A stretch of 43,120 nt of DNA from Muribaculaceae bacterium (lineage in GTDB: Bacteria > Bacteroidota > Bacteroidia > Bacteroidales > Muribaculaceae). The position numbers were made by a program, and so were the translations under genes. Shown here piece by piece: positions 15,648 through 24,541 of the stretch. Where the stretch lies: assembly GCA_017483645.1 (NCBI GenBank), contig JAFUWD010000052.1:1-43120 (forward strand), given 5' to 3'. Within the stretch, counting starts at the first letter, position 1. The number at the start of each line of letters is the position of its first letter. The notes beneath the pieces were generated by a model, which saw only the letters and a program-made list of their open reading frames with translations, ran no database searches and was not told the origin of the DNA.

Positions 15648-17372
15648 ATGGGTAAAAATACAATCAAAGTAGTAGAACTTTTTGCTGGTGTGGGTGGTTT
15701 CCGCATCGGGCTTGAAGGCGCATCAGATGCCTACGAGACCATTTGGAACAACCAGTGGGAACCATCCACACAGCATCAGGACGCTTCACTCGTCTATAGA
15801 GCACGATTTGGTTCGAAAGGGCATTCCAATAAAGATATCAACCTCGTGACCACAATGGAGATACCCGACCACGACTTGTTGGTAGGTGGCTTTCCGTGCC
15901 AAGACTATTCTGTGGCGGCTTCACTCAGTAGGTCTGGTGGGATTGAGGGAAAGAAAGGTATCCTTTGGTGGCAGATTTATCGTATTTTGAACGAGAAAGG
16001 CGACAAGCGTCCGAAGTATATTTTCTTCGAGAATGTTGACCGCTTGCTTAACTCTCCTGCCACGCAGCGAGGACGTGACTTTGCCATCATTCTTGCATCG
16101 CTGGCCGACTTGGGCTATGTTGTGGAATGGCGTATCATCAATGCTGCCGACTACGGTATGCCTCAGCGCCGCCGCAGAACGTATATCGTGGGCTACCTTA
16201 AAGGGTCTGTCGTGGCCGACAAAGTTGACACAATGGAAGATTGGATTGAGTTTGACGGTGTGTTGGCACAAGCATTTCCTTTTAGGGCAAAAGAAGAAAC
16301 GGTTTCCACTTTCGACATCAACGGCACCATTCAGGAGGTGTCTGCAAACTTCAACAAGGGCAAGAAAGACAGCCCTTTTGGAAATGCCGGCATGATGAAA
16401 GACCGTCATGTCTATTCCATAGATGCCGAACCTGTGTATGACGGGACTATTCAGACGCTGGGCGACAATCTCGTGGACGAAGACTTTGTGCCAGAAGAAT
16501 TCTTTATATCTGAAGAAGAATTGCCTAAGTGGCAATATGAGAAGGGTGCCAAGAAAATCAACCGCATTTCAAAAGAGGGGTTCGAGTATGTGTTTTCTGA
16601 GGGAGGGATGGCTTTCCCCGACTATCTTGACAAGCCTTCGCGTACAATGATTACGGGCGAAGGTGGTAATGCTCCGTCACGCTTCAAACATGTGGTGCAG
16701 ACACCATCTGGACGTTTTCGCCGCTTAATTCCTATAGAGTTGGAACGTCTGAACATGTTCCCTGATAACCACACCTATCACCCAGAAGTTTCTAATGGGC
16801 GTCGAGCATTTCTAATGGGAAACGCTTTGGTGTGCGGCATTGTGCAAAATATTGGAAGAAGTCTCTATCGCTCTATTTACGATGAAGCTCCCGTTTCAAC
16901 ACACCCCATCCATGCGCAACGCAATCCACGTCCTGTGCTTACTCTCGACTTGTTCCCCAATGAAACGGAATTGCTCTTCAACAAGCCAAAGAAGACCTAT
17001 AAACTTGACGGCACAAAACGCTTGCTTATTGGCCTCGTGAAGAAAGATAATGAAGAATATTTCTTAAATCAAGAGCCTTCGAAGCTTTACTACACTGGTT
17101 ATGTTGGTACATTCCCATCAACAATCGCTCTGAACAAACTCTACTACTTCATGCCGCACATCAGAGGCAAGGGCGTTCGTGATCTCTATCAGATAAAGGT
17201 TGTGCGCGTGGGTAGCAAGACAGAAATCCACCCTGATAAGGAAGACACAAAAGCCCCACGATTAGTATTCGAGCTGGAGTATTTGGAGAGTTTGCCTGAG
17301 TACAAAATGATTCACCTGAACTTTCAAAGAGCATTCACTGACACATTCCTTGGAAGAGTATTGAACAGATAA
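15648..17372 (+). CDS. DNA (cytosine-5-)-methyltransferase
   Basis: This enzyme transfers a methyl group from S-adenosylmethionine to cytosine C5 and would protect the host from the adjacent endonuclease. The C5-methylase motifs appear in order: I VVELFAGVGGFRIGLEG (residues 8-24), IV GGFPCQDYS (catalytic C84), VI FFENVDRLL, VIII ADYGMPQRRRRTYIVG, IX near RLIPIELERLNMFP, and X FLMGNALVCGIVQNIG. The target-recognition region lies between VIII and IX (about residues 200-340). The protein is 574 residues. About 160 residues follow motif X (from about residue 415), longer than simple C5 methylases, and this extension is unrecognised. Start and stop are tightly packed with the neighbouring genes. 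Confidence 0.93.
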   Translation: MGKNTIKVVELFAGVGGFRIGLEGASDAYETIWNNQWEPSTQHQDASLVYRARFGSKGHSNKDINLVTTMEIPDHDLLVGGFPCQDYSVAASLSRSGGIEGKKGILWWQIYRILNEKGDKRPKYIFFENVDRLLNSPATQRGRDFAIILASLADLGYVVEWRIINAADYGMPQRRRRTYIVGYLKGSVVADKVDTMEDWIEFDGVLAQAFPFRAKEETVSTFDINGTIQEVSANFNKGKKDSPFGNAGMMKDRHVYSIDAEPVYDGTIQTLGDNLVDEDFVPEEFFISEEELPKWQYEKGAKKINRISKEGFEYVFSEGGMAFPDYLDKPSRTMITGEGGNAPSRFKHVVQTPSGRFRRLIPIELERLNMFPDNHTYHPEVSNGRRAFLMGNALVCGIVQNIGRSLYRSIYDEAPVSTHPIHAQRNPRPVLTLDLFPNETELLFNKPKKTYKLDGTKRLLIGLVKKDNEEYFLNQEPSKLYYTGYVGTFPSTIALNKLYYFMPHIRGKGVRDLYQIKVVRVGSKTEIHPDKEDTKAPRLVFELEYLESLPEYKMIHLNFQRAFTDTFLGRVLNR

Positions 17373-17383
17373 AATACCAAAAC

Positions 17384-17590
17384 ATGAACGAATACATCAT
17401 CTACACTAATGAAGGTTATTCTATCGCACCCAACGAAGGTGTTGAGGTTGAGAACTGTCAAGTGCTTGGTTGTGCATACGGAAGCAACCCTGTCGAAGCT
17501 CAAGAAAACCTGCTAAAGGACAATCATTGGATTACTGAGGCAGGTTTCCATAGGTCTGAGTTTATCGTTAAACAATTGTTTACCAATTAA
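17384..17590 (+). CDS. Small protein of unknown function at the end of the restriction-modification operon
   Basis: This 68-residue acidic, soluble protein follows the methyltransferase by 11 nt in the same orientation and is probably cotranscribed. It reads as a compact alpha/beta unit (EYIIYTNEGYSIAPNEGVEV, then ENCQVLGCAYGSNPVEAQEN) with no signal peptide or HTH. I do not recognise a family. Its AT-rich composition matches the island, so it most likely arrived with the R-M genes. Confidence 0.65.
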   Translation: MNEYIIYTNEGYSIAPNEGVEVENCQVLGCAYGSNPVEAQENLLKDNHWITEAGFHRSEFIVKQLFTN

Positions 17591-17690
17591 AACGTCTTAT
17601 ACAATTCAACCTAAGGGTCAATTTCATCCCCCGCCAATAATAGTGCTACTTTTCAGGATTCATTTAGGCCATGCAACGAAATGGTATCAT

Positions 17691-17728
17691 ACAAGGGGCG
17701 TGCAGCCATCAAGCTGCACGCCCCTTGT
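17691..17728. terminator. Strong hairpin between the converging R-M and arc operons
   Basis: A perfect 15-bp inverted repeat, ACAAGGGGCGTGCAG (17691-17705) and CTGCACGCCCCTTGT (17714-17728), has an 8-nt loop. It lies 20 nt past the stop of the minus-strand dehydrogenase and 100 nt past the small R-M protein. T-runs are poor on both sides, so termination efficiency is uncertain. Confidence 0.65.
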
Positions 17729-17748
17729 CAACAGTACAATAATAAGGT

Positions 17749-18525
17749 TTAGATGCAGGTGTAGCCGCCATCCACGGGCAACGCCACACCAGTGACATAG
17801 GTCGAGGCCGGCGAGGCCAGGAAAATGGCTGCCGAGTCGAGTTCTCCTTCCACGCCATAGCGCTCCATGGGGATGGCCCCCTTGGCATATTCCTGGAACC
17901 ACTGGCTGTCGAGCGTGTCCTTGGTGAGCGGCGTCACGAAATATCCGGGGCAGATGGTGTTGACCGTGATGCCGTGTTTGCCCCACTCAGCGGCCAAGGC
18001 ACGGGTGAGGTTCACCACGCCACCCTTGGCGGCATGATAGGGCGATGCGGGAGCAATCTTGTTGCCCACCAGGCCGTACATCGAGGCGATGTTGATGATG
18101 CGGCCGTACTTTGCGGGTATCATGGCTTTTCGAGCCACAGCGCGTGCCACACGGAACGAGCCGAAGAGGTCGATGTTCATCTCGTTGGCAAACTGCTCAT
18201 CGGTGATTTCCTCAGCGGGAGCCACGGCTCCTGTGCCTGCATTGTTCACCAAAACGTCGATGCGTCCGAAACGTGCCATCACCTCGTCGACCATGGCGTC
18301 GACCATGGCGGTATCGGTGATGTCGCAGCGGATGGGCAGTGTTTCCACTCCAAATTCGGCGGTGATGGCGGCAGCCACTTCTTGCAGTTTCTCAAGCCTG
18401 CGGGCAATGGGCACGATGACACAACCCTGGTTGGCCAGCGCGCGTGCCATCTGCACTCCCAAGCCGGTGGAGCAGCCTGTGACAATAGCCACACGGCCTT
18501 TCAGGTCAAAATAGTTGGTTTTCAT
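17749..18525 (-). CDS. Short-chain dehydrogenase/reductase (SDR), gluconate-5-dehydrogenase-like
   Basis: This 258-residue NAD(P)-dependent oxidoreductase is a classical SDR. The cofactor motif TGCSTGLG, the NNAG strand and the active-site YHAAK (Y-x3-K) with an upstream serine in NIASMYG are all present. It ends GGYTCI, as in many sugar-acid/polyol SDRs. The ATG at 18525 (MKTNYFDLKGRVAIVTG) is preferred over an in-frame ATG 48 nt upstream, because it places the cofactor strand at the normal distance and avoids overlap with the carbamate kinase gene. It follows arcC by 34 nt and probably shares its transcript, but its substrate and link to arginine breakdown are unclear. Confidence 0.88.
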   Translation of the reverse strand: MKTNYFDLKGRVAIVTGCSTGLGVQMARALANQGCVIVPIARRLEKLQEVAAAITAEFGVETLPIRCDITDTAMVDAMVDEVMARFGRIDVLVNNAGTGAVAPAEEITDEQFANEMNIDLFGSFRVARAVARKAMIPAKYGRIINIASMYGLVGNKIAPASPYHAAKGGVVNLTRALAAEWGKHGITVNTICPGYFVTPLTKDTLDSQWFQEYAKGAIPMERYGVEGELDSAAIFLASPASTYVTGVALPVDGGYTCI

Positions 18526-18559
18526 AGTCATTAGTGTTATTATTGTTGATAGTGAAGAT

Positions 18560-19498
18560 TCATTCCTTGACAATCAGCGTGCCGGTGCGACCCTGCAGAG
18601 CATCGTGGGCACGCCCGAGCGAGGTGATGAGCGCTGTGCCGCCGGTGGTCTCCACAAAGTGGATGCAGCTCTCCACCTTGGGCAGCATGCTTCCGGGGGC
18701 AAAATGGCCTTGCGCGATGTATTGGCGGGCCTGGTCCACGGTGATGCGGTCGAGGTCACGCTGGTCGGGCTGGCGGTAGTTGACCGACACCTTGTCGACA
18801 GCAGTGAGAATGACCAGCATGTCGGCCCGCAAGTCACACGCCAAGCGCGCGCTGGCACGATCCTTGTCGATGACAGCCGCCACGCCCTCATAGTCTCCCG
18901 GCGCTTTTTCCATCACCGGTATGCCACCGCCACCCACGGTGATGACGATGCTGTGCTGCCCCAGCAGTTGCTCCACCACGGGCAGTTCCACAATCTTCAC
19001 CGGTACCGGCGAGGGCACCACCCGGCGATAACCGCGGCCTGCATCCTCAACAAAAGTGTAGCCTGTGCGGGCCATGATTTCGTCGGCCTGGGCTTTGTCG
19101 TAAAACATACCCACGGGCTTGGTGGGATGCTGGAATGCCGTGTCGGCAGGGTCCACCACCACTTGCGTCACCACGGCGGCACAGGGTCGGTCGAGGCCGC
19201 GGTGTGCCAGCTCGCGCTGGATGGCTTGCTGCAAATGGTAGCCGATGTAGCCTTGCGTCATGGCGCCACATTCGGGGAAAGGCATGGCCGGCGTGCCGGC
19301 ATCATGGGTGGCGCTGTGCTCGAAGGCCAAATTCACCATACCCACCTGAGGACCGTTGCCGTGACCGATGACCACATCGTTGCCGGCGGCCACCAGGTCG
19401 ACGATGGTCACCGCTGTGCTCTTGACGAGTTGCAGTTGCTCTTGCGGCGTTTTTCCCAGGGCGTTACCGCCCAGGGCAATGACAAGTCGCTTGCTCAT
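18560..19498 (-). CDS. arcC: Carbamate kinase
   Basis: This 312-residue enzyme transfers phosphate from carbamoyl phosphate to ADP, the ATP-yielding step of the arginine deiminase pathway. The family signatures are present: VIALGGNALGK at the N-terminus, GHGNGPQVG, VITVGGGGIPV, and AVIDKDRASARLA with the conserved Asp-Lys-Asp. The length is normal (about 310). It lies 12 nt after ornithine carbamoyltransferase, giving the order arcA-arcB-arcC. The protein acts in the cytosol and should be coexpressed with the two upstream enzymes. Confidence 0.95.
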   Translation of the reverse strand: MSKRLVIALGGNALGKTPQEQLQLVKSTAVTIVDLVAAGNDVVIGHGNGPQVGMVNLAFEHSATHDAGTPAMPFPECGAMTQGYIGYHLQQAIQRELAHRGLDRPCAAVVTQVVVDPADTAFQHPTKPVGMFYDKAQADEIMARTGYTFVEDAGRGYRRVVPSPVPVKIVELPVVEQLLGQHSIVITVGGGGIPVMEKAPGDYEGVAAVIDKDRASARLACDLRADMLVILTAVDKVSVNYRQPDQRDLDRITVDQARQYIAQGHFAPGSMLPKVESCIHFVETTGGTALITSLGRAHDALQGRTGTLIVKE

Positions 19499-19510
19499 GA
19501 TGCGTAACGA

Positions 19511-20503
19511 TTATTTCAGTGTGGCATACATCACCGCCTTGATGGTGTGCATGCGGTTCTCAGCCTCGTCGAACACCTTGCTTCGCTTGCTGCGGAACAC
19601 CTTGTCGGTGACCTCCATCTCAGGAAGCCCGAATTTCTCGTGAATCTCACGACCCACAGTGGTTTCCAAGTCGTGGAACGACGGCAGGCAGTGCATGAAA
19701 ATGGCATCGGGGGCGGCGTTGTTCATCACGTCGTCATTCACCTGATAGGGGCTGAGCAACTTGATACGCTCGGCCCAGATGTCGTCGGGCTCGCCCATCG
19801 ACACCCAGATGTCGGTGTAGATAACGTGGGCGCCGCGAGTGCCTACCCGCACGTCGTCGGTAAGGGTGATGTCGCTGCCATGCTCCCGGGCAATCTCGCG
19901 GCATGTGGCCACCAATTCGGCATCGGGCATATTCTCACGCGGACCGCAGGCCACAAAGTTGATACCCAACTTTGCCGATACCACCATCAGCGAATTGGCC
20001 ACATTGTTGCGGGCATCGCCCATAAACACCATTTTCAGCCCTTTGTAACGGCCAAAGTTCTCCTCGATGGTAAGCACGTCGGCCAGCATCTGAGTGGGAT
20101 GGAACTGCGTGGTCAGGCCGTTCCACACGGGCACACCGGCATAGCGGGCCAGGTCTTCGACCACTTGCTGGTCGAAGCCTCGGTACTCAATGCCGTCGTA
20201 CATGCGGCCCAGCACGCGGGCGGTGTCCTCAAGCGATTCTTTCTTGCCCATTTGCGACGAACCCGGGTCGAGATAGGTCACTCCCATTCCCAGGTCGTTA
20301 CCGGCCACCTCAAACGAGCAGCGGGTGCGCGTCGATGTCTTTTCAAAGAGCAAGACAATGTTCTTGCCTGTGAGGTACTTGTGCGGTGTTCCGGCACGTT
20401 TCATCCGCTTGAAATCCTTGGCAAGCTCAAGCAAATACTGAATCTCTTCGGTGCTAAAATCGAGCAGTTTCAGAAAACTGCGTCCTGATAAACTTCTTGG
20501 CAT
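19511..20503 (-). CDS. arcB: Ornithine carbamoyltransferase, catabolic type by context
   Basis: This 330-residue enzyme interconverts citrulline plus phosphate with ornithine plus carbamoyl phosphate. Motifs: the carbamoyl-phosphate loop STRTR (residues 57-61), [24 protein letters not shown], and the ornithine-binding HCLPSFHD. Position between arcA and arcC argues for the catabolic role (citrulline phosphorolysis) rather than arginine synthesis, although the two types are not separable by motif alone. Length and motif completeness are normal. It begins 60 nt after the stop of arcA. Confidence 0.95.
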   Translation of the reverse strand: MPRSLSGRSFLKLLDFSTEEIQYLLELAKDFKRMKRAGTPHKYLTGKNIVLLFEKTSTRTRCSFEVAGNDLGMGVTYLDPGSSQMGKKESLEDTARVLGRMYDGIEYRGFDQQVVEDLARYAGVPVWNGLTTQFHPTQMLADVLTIEENFGRYKGLKMVFMGDARNNVANSLMVVSAKLGINFVACGPRENMPDAELVATCREIAREHGSDITLTDDVRVGTRGAHVIYTDIWVSMGEPDDIWAERIKLLSPYQVNDDVMNNAAPDAIFMHCLPSFHDLETTVGREIHEKFGLPEMEVTDKVFRSKRSKVFDEAENRMHTIKAVMYATLK

Positions 20504-20563
20504 AATTATGTTATAAGATAAATGTTTAATGATTCTTTGGGGGTTATTTAGTTAAAAACTGGG

Positions 20564-21796
20564 TCAGGCGTCGCGCCACAGCGGCATGCTCATGCAGCGA
20601 GGCCCGCCACGCCCGCGCGACAACTCACTGCTGGGAATCTCGAGCACCGTCAGGCCATAGTCGCGCAAGATGGCGTTGGTCACGTCGTTACGCTCATAGA
20701 CCACCACCACACCAGGAGCAATGCACAGCGTGTTCGAGCCGTCGTTCCACTGCTCGCGCTCGGCGGTGATGAGGTCGCCACCGCCACACTTGATAAGAGT
20801 CACATGCTCCACGCCCAGCACCTCGGCAAAAATCACTTCAAGCGACTCGGTGCGGCGCATGATGCTCACTTGGCCGGGATTGGCACCGGGTGTAATCATG
20901 AACACCTCCAGCGGGCCGAAGATGCCCGGATGCACCATGAACTTGTCCACGTCGATTTGAGTGAGCACCGTGTCGAGGTGCATGAAAGCACGCGACTCGG
21001 GGATATGGATGGCCACAATGGTGTCGATGGTGGCGTTTTTACTCTTGAAAATGTTCATGGCAAGGCGCTCGATTGCATCGGGCTCCGTGCGCTGACTGAT
21101 GCCAACGGCCAGCGCGTGCTCGGTGAGGTTGAGCACATCGCCGCCCTCAATGTGGAAGGGGTTCACACGATCGTAATAGTGCTCCACATCACGGAAATCG
21201 GGATGATATTTGAAAATATAGTCGGCATAGATGGTCTCGCGGCAGCGAGTGGGCGAGTACATGCGGTTGATGCCCACCCCGGTGCCCATACTCTCAAAGG
21301 GGTCACGCGTGAAATACAGGTTGGGCATGGGATTCACCACAATGCGGCTGTCACCGCGCACCAGGTCCACCAGCGAGTTCTCCACATGCTCCCGCTCGCG
21401 CGAAAGCTCATTGAGATACACACCCTCCATCGTTTTGAGCACCAACTCTTTGCTCGACTGGATACTGTTGAGAAAATCGTAGATAATCTCATGATATTTG
21501 GTGGCACGAATACCGGCCTCGGCGATAAACTGCCGCAAGAAATACTCACGAATGTCGCTGCCCTGGTCGAGCACCTGCGCCATGAGGTCTTCGAGATAGA
21601 CCACCTCCACGCCATGGTCGCGAAGCACTTGCGAGAAAGCGTCGTGCTCTTCATCGGCCACCTTCAGATAGGGAATATCGTCAAAAAGCAATTCCTCCAG
21701 CGTGTTGGGCGTGAGATTGAGCAACTCCCTTCCGGGCCTGTGAAGCAGCACTTTTTTAAGCGGTTTGATTTCGCTTGTAACATGAATGCCTTTCAT
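20564..21796 (-). CDS. arcA: Arginine deiminase
   Basis: This 410-residue cytosolic enzyme hydrolyses arginine to citrulline and ammonia. It shows the family's N-terminal IHVTSEIKPLKKVLLHRPGR, the MPNLYFTRDPF loop, HIEGGDVL, and the catalytic-cysteine end SRGRGGPRCMSMP (Cys401). All expected catalytic regions are intact and the length is usual. It is the first gene of the arc operon; a -7 element is seen 47 nt upstream. The operon supplies ATP and ammonia, giving energy and acid resistance. No ArcD-type arginine/ornithine exchanger is adjacent. Confidence 0.95.
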   Translation of the reverse strand: MKGIHVTSEIKPLKKVLLHRPGRELLNLTPNTLEELLFDDIPYLKVADEEHDAFSQVLRDHGVEVVYLEDLMAQVLDQGSDIREYFLRQFIAEAGIRATKYHEIIYDFLNSIQSSKELVLKTMEGVYLNELSREREHVENSLVDLVRGDSRIVVNPMPNLYFTRDPFESMGTGVGINRMYSPTRCRETIYADYIFKYHPDFRDVEHYYDRVNPFHIEGGDVLNLTEHALAVGISQRTEPDAIERLAMNIFKSKNATIDTIVAIHIPESRAFMHLDTVLTQIDVDKFMVHPGIFGPLEVFMITPGANPGQVSIMRRTESLEVIFAEVLGVEHVTLIKCGGGDLITAEREQWNDGSNTLCIAPGVVVVYERNDVTNAILRDYGLTVLEIPSSELSRGRGGPRCMSMPLWRDA

Positions 21797-21842
21797 GACA
21801 GAAAATATATTAGTTTAGTTTTGGCACAGTGTTAATGGTTGA

Positions 21843-21850
21843 CAAAGATA
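21843..21850 (-). promoter_or_regulatory. Putative -7 element of the arc operon
   Basis: On the minus strand TATCTTTG (TAnnTTTG) lies 46 nt upstream of the arcA start, facing away from the NRPS operon promoter in a 189-nt divergent intergenic region. No -33 TTTG at ideal spacing was seen. Confidence 0.5.
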
Positions 21851-21914
21851 ATCATTTTCGGTCAAAGCGCATAATTATTCTCGCTTTATTTCACATTCCT
21901 TTGCCGACAAAGGA

Positions 21915-21944
21915 TTGTAGAAACAGATATTTTTTTTAACTTTG
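21915..21944 (+). promoter_or_regulatory. Promoter of the NRPS operon
   Basis: TTG at 21915-21917 and TAACTTTG at 21937-21944 are separated by 19 nt, close to the Bacteroidota consensus. The ATG of the sensor phosphatase is 42 nt downstream. It diverges from the arc operon promoter. Confidence 0.6.
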
Positions 21945-21985
21945 CATTTTAAAGAATCTCTTTCGAGCCACATTGGCACTTCATC

Positions 21986-24226
21986 ATGAAAAATAAAACG
22001 AAATCATCGGTTGACCACCAGACGCTGCAAAGTCGATACAATCTGGCGATGATTATCTTCACCGCCTTGATTCTCATAGGGGTGTTCCTCTATACCTATA
22101 ACATTGCGCAGACCGGGCTCGAACGAGCCGTTGAAGGACGCTCGAAAGGCGAATTGCGTTCACAATGCCTGGACTTGGAAAACAAACTCAACATGATTGA
22201 AGCTCTGGTTTCCAACTATGCCCGGGAAGTGAAAGACGATTTGAACGACCCCGACGAACTCTTCAACAACCACAAACAATTTTTGGAAGAAAACACCGAC
22301 ATCGAGGGATGTTTCATGGCTTTTATCCCCGATTACTTTCCTCAAAAAGGGCGGTGGTTTGAGTGCTATGCCGTGAGGCGCGACGGCAACCGCATCGAAA
22401 CCCAACAGATGGGGTCGGCGCAGCACGATTACACCCAAATGGAGTTCTATACCACACCCATGCGCACCGGAAAACCGGTGTGGTGCGAGCCGTACCATGA
22501 CGACGACGGCGCCCACATGATGCTCACCACCTATTCCATGCCCATCAAGGACGACAGCGGCCGTATGGTGGCCGTGCTGGCTGTTGACATCTCTCTCGAC
22601 TGGCTCAGCACATATCTCAACTCCGACCTGCGTTACAAGTCATCCTACTTGATGCTGCTCTCACGGGAGGGACGATTGCTGGCCTACCCTGACACCTTAT
22701 TGCTGAACGACAAAACGGTTCAAGAGCTCGACAACAAAAAACGCGACCCCAAAGTAAACGAAATGAACCAGCGCATGATGGCCGGTGAGTCGGGCATGGT
22801 CAGAGTAAAGGCTGAAAACGGCGAAAAGGCCCTGGTCATTTTCAAGCCGGTGGACAACGAAACGGGATGGTCCATGGCCATCGTTTGTCGAGAAAAAGAA
22901 GTTTATGGCGACCTCTACCATGTGGGCAACGTACTGATCATGCTCATGCTTGGGGCATTGGCGGCACTGGCGCTGATGCTATGGTACGCTACACGCAGTG
23001 TCAACAAACTCGAGGCGGCCAACAACGAAAAACGGCGCATCGACGGAGAATTGGCCATTGCGGCCAACATCCAAATGGGCATGCTCCCCACCAAGCTCAA
23101 CAAAACCCACGACAATATCCAAGTTCACGCCGCACTCGTTCCCGCCAAGGAAGTGGGGGGTGATTTGTTCGATTTTTACATCCGCAACGAGAAACTCTTC
23201 TTCTGCGTGGGCGACGTCAGCGGCAAGGGAGTGCCCGCATCACTGCTCATGGCGGTGACACGCAGCCTGTTCCGCTCGTTGTCGATGCACGAGAGCAACC
23301 CCACACGCATCATCACCACCATGAACCAAACCATGGTTGAGACCAACGAGGCCAACATGTTTGTAACGCTCTTTGCCGGGGTCATCGACCTGCCCACGGG
23401 AGAGATGCGCTTCTGTAATGCCGGCCACACACCGCCCGTGTTTATCCATGATGGCCAAGCAAGCTTCATGGAAATCAGCGCCAATCTTCCGCTGGGCGTG
23501 TTCGCCGACTTCACCTACAAGGGGCAGCAACTGACGCTCACCGACAATGACGCCATCGTCATCTACACCGACGGTGTGACCGAGGCATTCAACTCGCTGC
23601 ACGAGCAATTTGGCGAACAACGCACGCTCGATGAAATGCAGAAAATCGAAGGACTCGCCCCCCTGCCCTCACCCGCGCAACAAATCGAGCACTTGATCCA
23701 CGAAGTTCAGCAATTCTCCGGCGACAACATGCAGAGCGACGACATTTCAATTTTGGCGCTGCGCTACGTCAGACCGCTCGACGAGGTGGTGCTCCAGAAC
23801 AAGATTGTGCTCCCCGCCGACATTCAGCAGGTGGGACGGCTCAACGAATGGGTCGACGACGTGACATCACGACTCGGAGCCGACGAAGAGGCGGCCATGA
23901 ATCTGCGACTGGCCGTTGAGGAGGCTGTGGTCAACGTCATGAACTACGCCTACAAAAACGAGAAAAACTCCGACGGGACACCCGTTCAGGGAATCGTCGA
24001 GGTGCAAGCCATCGCCGACAAGCACGAGGTGGTCTTCACCGTTATCGACAGCGGGTCGCCGTTCGACCCCACAGCCATTCCCGATGTCGACCCCACATTG
24101 CCCGTCGAAGAACGGCCTATTGGCGGCCTGGGCATCTTCCTGATGCGCCAGCTCACCGACTCCATCAACTATAAGCGAGTGGGCGAGCAAAATGTGACCC
24201 GACTCAGAAAAAAATATTCTAACTAA
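21986..24226 (+). CDS. Membrane sensor with SpoIIE-type PP2C phosphatase and C-terminal anti-sigma-type kinase domain
   Basis: This 746-residue protein has TM1 (about residues 20-38), a periplasmic Cache-like sensor with WFECYAVRRDG and PVWCEPYHDD, and TM2 (about 311-333, VLIMLMLGALAALALMLWY). A cytoplasmic PP2C/SpoIIE domain follows (about 370-590) with metal-binding motifs VGGDLFDFY, GDVSGKGVPA, YTDGVTEA and SDDIS. The end is a GHKL histidine-kinase-like ATPase (about 610-746, NLRLAVEEAVVNVMNYAY, GGLGIFLMRQL) of the RsbW/SpoIIAB type. Such domains phosphorylate (kinase) or dephosphorylate (phosphatase) STAS partner proteins, and the STAS gene is the next gene, 12 nt on. Having both activities in one membrane sensor means a signal could set the STAS phosphorylation state. 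It heads the NRPS operon. Confidence 0.9.
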   Translation: MKNKTKSSVDHQTLQSRYNLAMIIFTALILIGVFLYTYNIAQTGLERAVEGRSKGELRSQCLDLENKLNMIEALVSNYAREVKDDLNDPDELFNNHKQFLEENTDIEGCFMAFIPDYFPQKGRWFECYAVRRDGNRIETQQMGSAQHDYTQMEFYTTPMRTGKPVWCEPYHDDDGAHMMLTTYSMPIKDDSGRMVAVLAVDISLDWLSTYLNSDLRYKSSYLMLLSREGRLLAYPDTLLLNDKTVQELDNKKRDPKVNEMNQRMMAGESGMVRVKAENGEKALVIFKPVDNETGWSMAIVCREKEVYGDLYHVGNVLIMLMLGALAALALMLWYATRSVNKLEAANNEKRRIDGELAIAANIQMGMLPTKLNKTHDNIQVHAALVPAKEVGGDLFDFYIRNEKLFFCVGDVSGKGVPASLLMAVTRSLFRSLSMHESNPTRIITTMNQTMVETNEANMFVTLFAGVIDLPTGEMRFCNAGHTPPVFIHDGQASFMEISANLPLGVFADFTYKGQQLTLTDNDAIVIYTDGVTEAFNSLHEQFGEQRTLDEMQKIEGLAPLPSPAQQIEHLIHEVQQFSGDNMQSDDISILALRYVRPLDEVVLQNKIVLPADIQQVGRLNEWVDDVTSRLGADEEAAMNLRLAVEEAVVNVMNYAYKNEKNSDGTPVQGIVEVQAIADKHEVVFTVIDSGSPFDPTAIPDVDPTLPVEERPIGGLGIFLMRQLTDSINYKRVGEQNVTRLRKKYSN

Positions 24227-24238
24227 ACACAAATATTT

Positions 24239-24541
24239 ATGAAAACAACCATCCAACAAATCGACCAGCAACTGGTGGCCTTCCTGGAGGGCGAACTCGA
24301 CACAGCAGCAGCAGTCGAAGCGCAAAAACAACTCAAACCGCTATTTGACAACACCACGCTCGACACCGTGCTCGACTGCACCGAGTTGCAGTATATTTCA
24401 TCAAGTGGATTACGCCTGTTCCTGAGCATCTTGAAAAATGGAAAGACGAATGGATTCAACGTCCAATTAAAGGGATTGAACCCCGACTTGGTGAAAGTAT
24501 TTAAAATGACAGGCTTCTACAGTTTGTTTGAAATATTATGA
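24239..24541 (+). CDS. STAS-domain anti-sigma-factor antagonist
   Basis: This 100-residue single STAS domain has the SpoIIAA/RsbV pattern: LEGELDTAAAVEA, LDCTELQYISSSGLRLFLSI. The Ser in YISSSGLR (Ser55 or Ser56) corresponds to the phosphorylated serine of DSSG in the family. It is the expected substrate of the phosphatase/kinase encoded immediately upstream. Its stop codon overlaps the start of the next gene (ATGA at 24538-24541), so the porin gene is translationally coupled. The downstream target of the partner switch is not visible: no anti-sigma or sigma factor gene is adjacent. Confidence 0.9.
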   Translation: MKTTIQQIDQQLVAFLEGELDTAAAVEAQKQLKPLFDNTTLDTVLDCTELQYISSSGLRLFLSILKNGKTNGFNVQLKGLNPDLVKVFKMTGFYSLFEIL

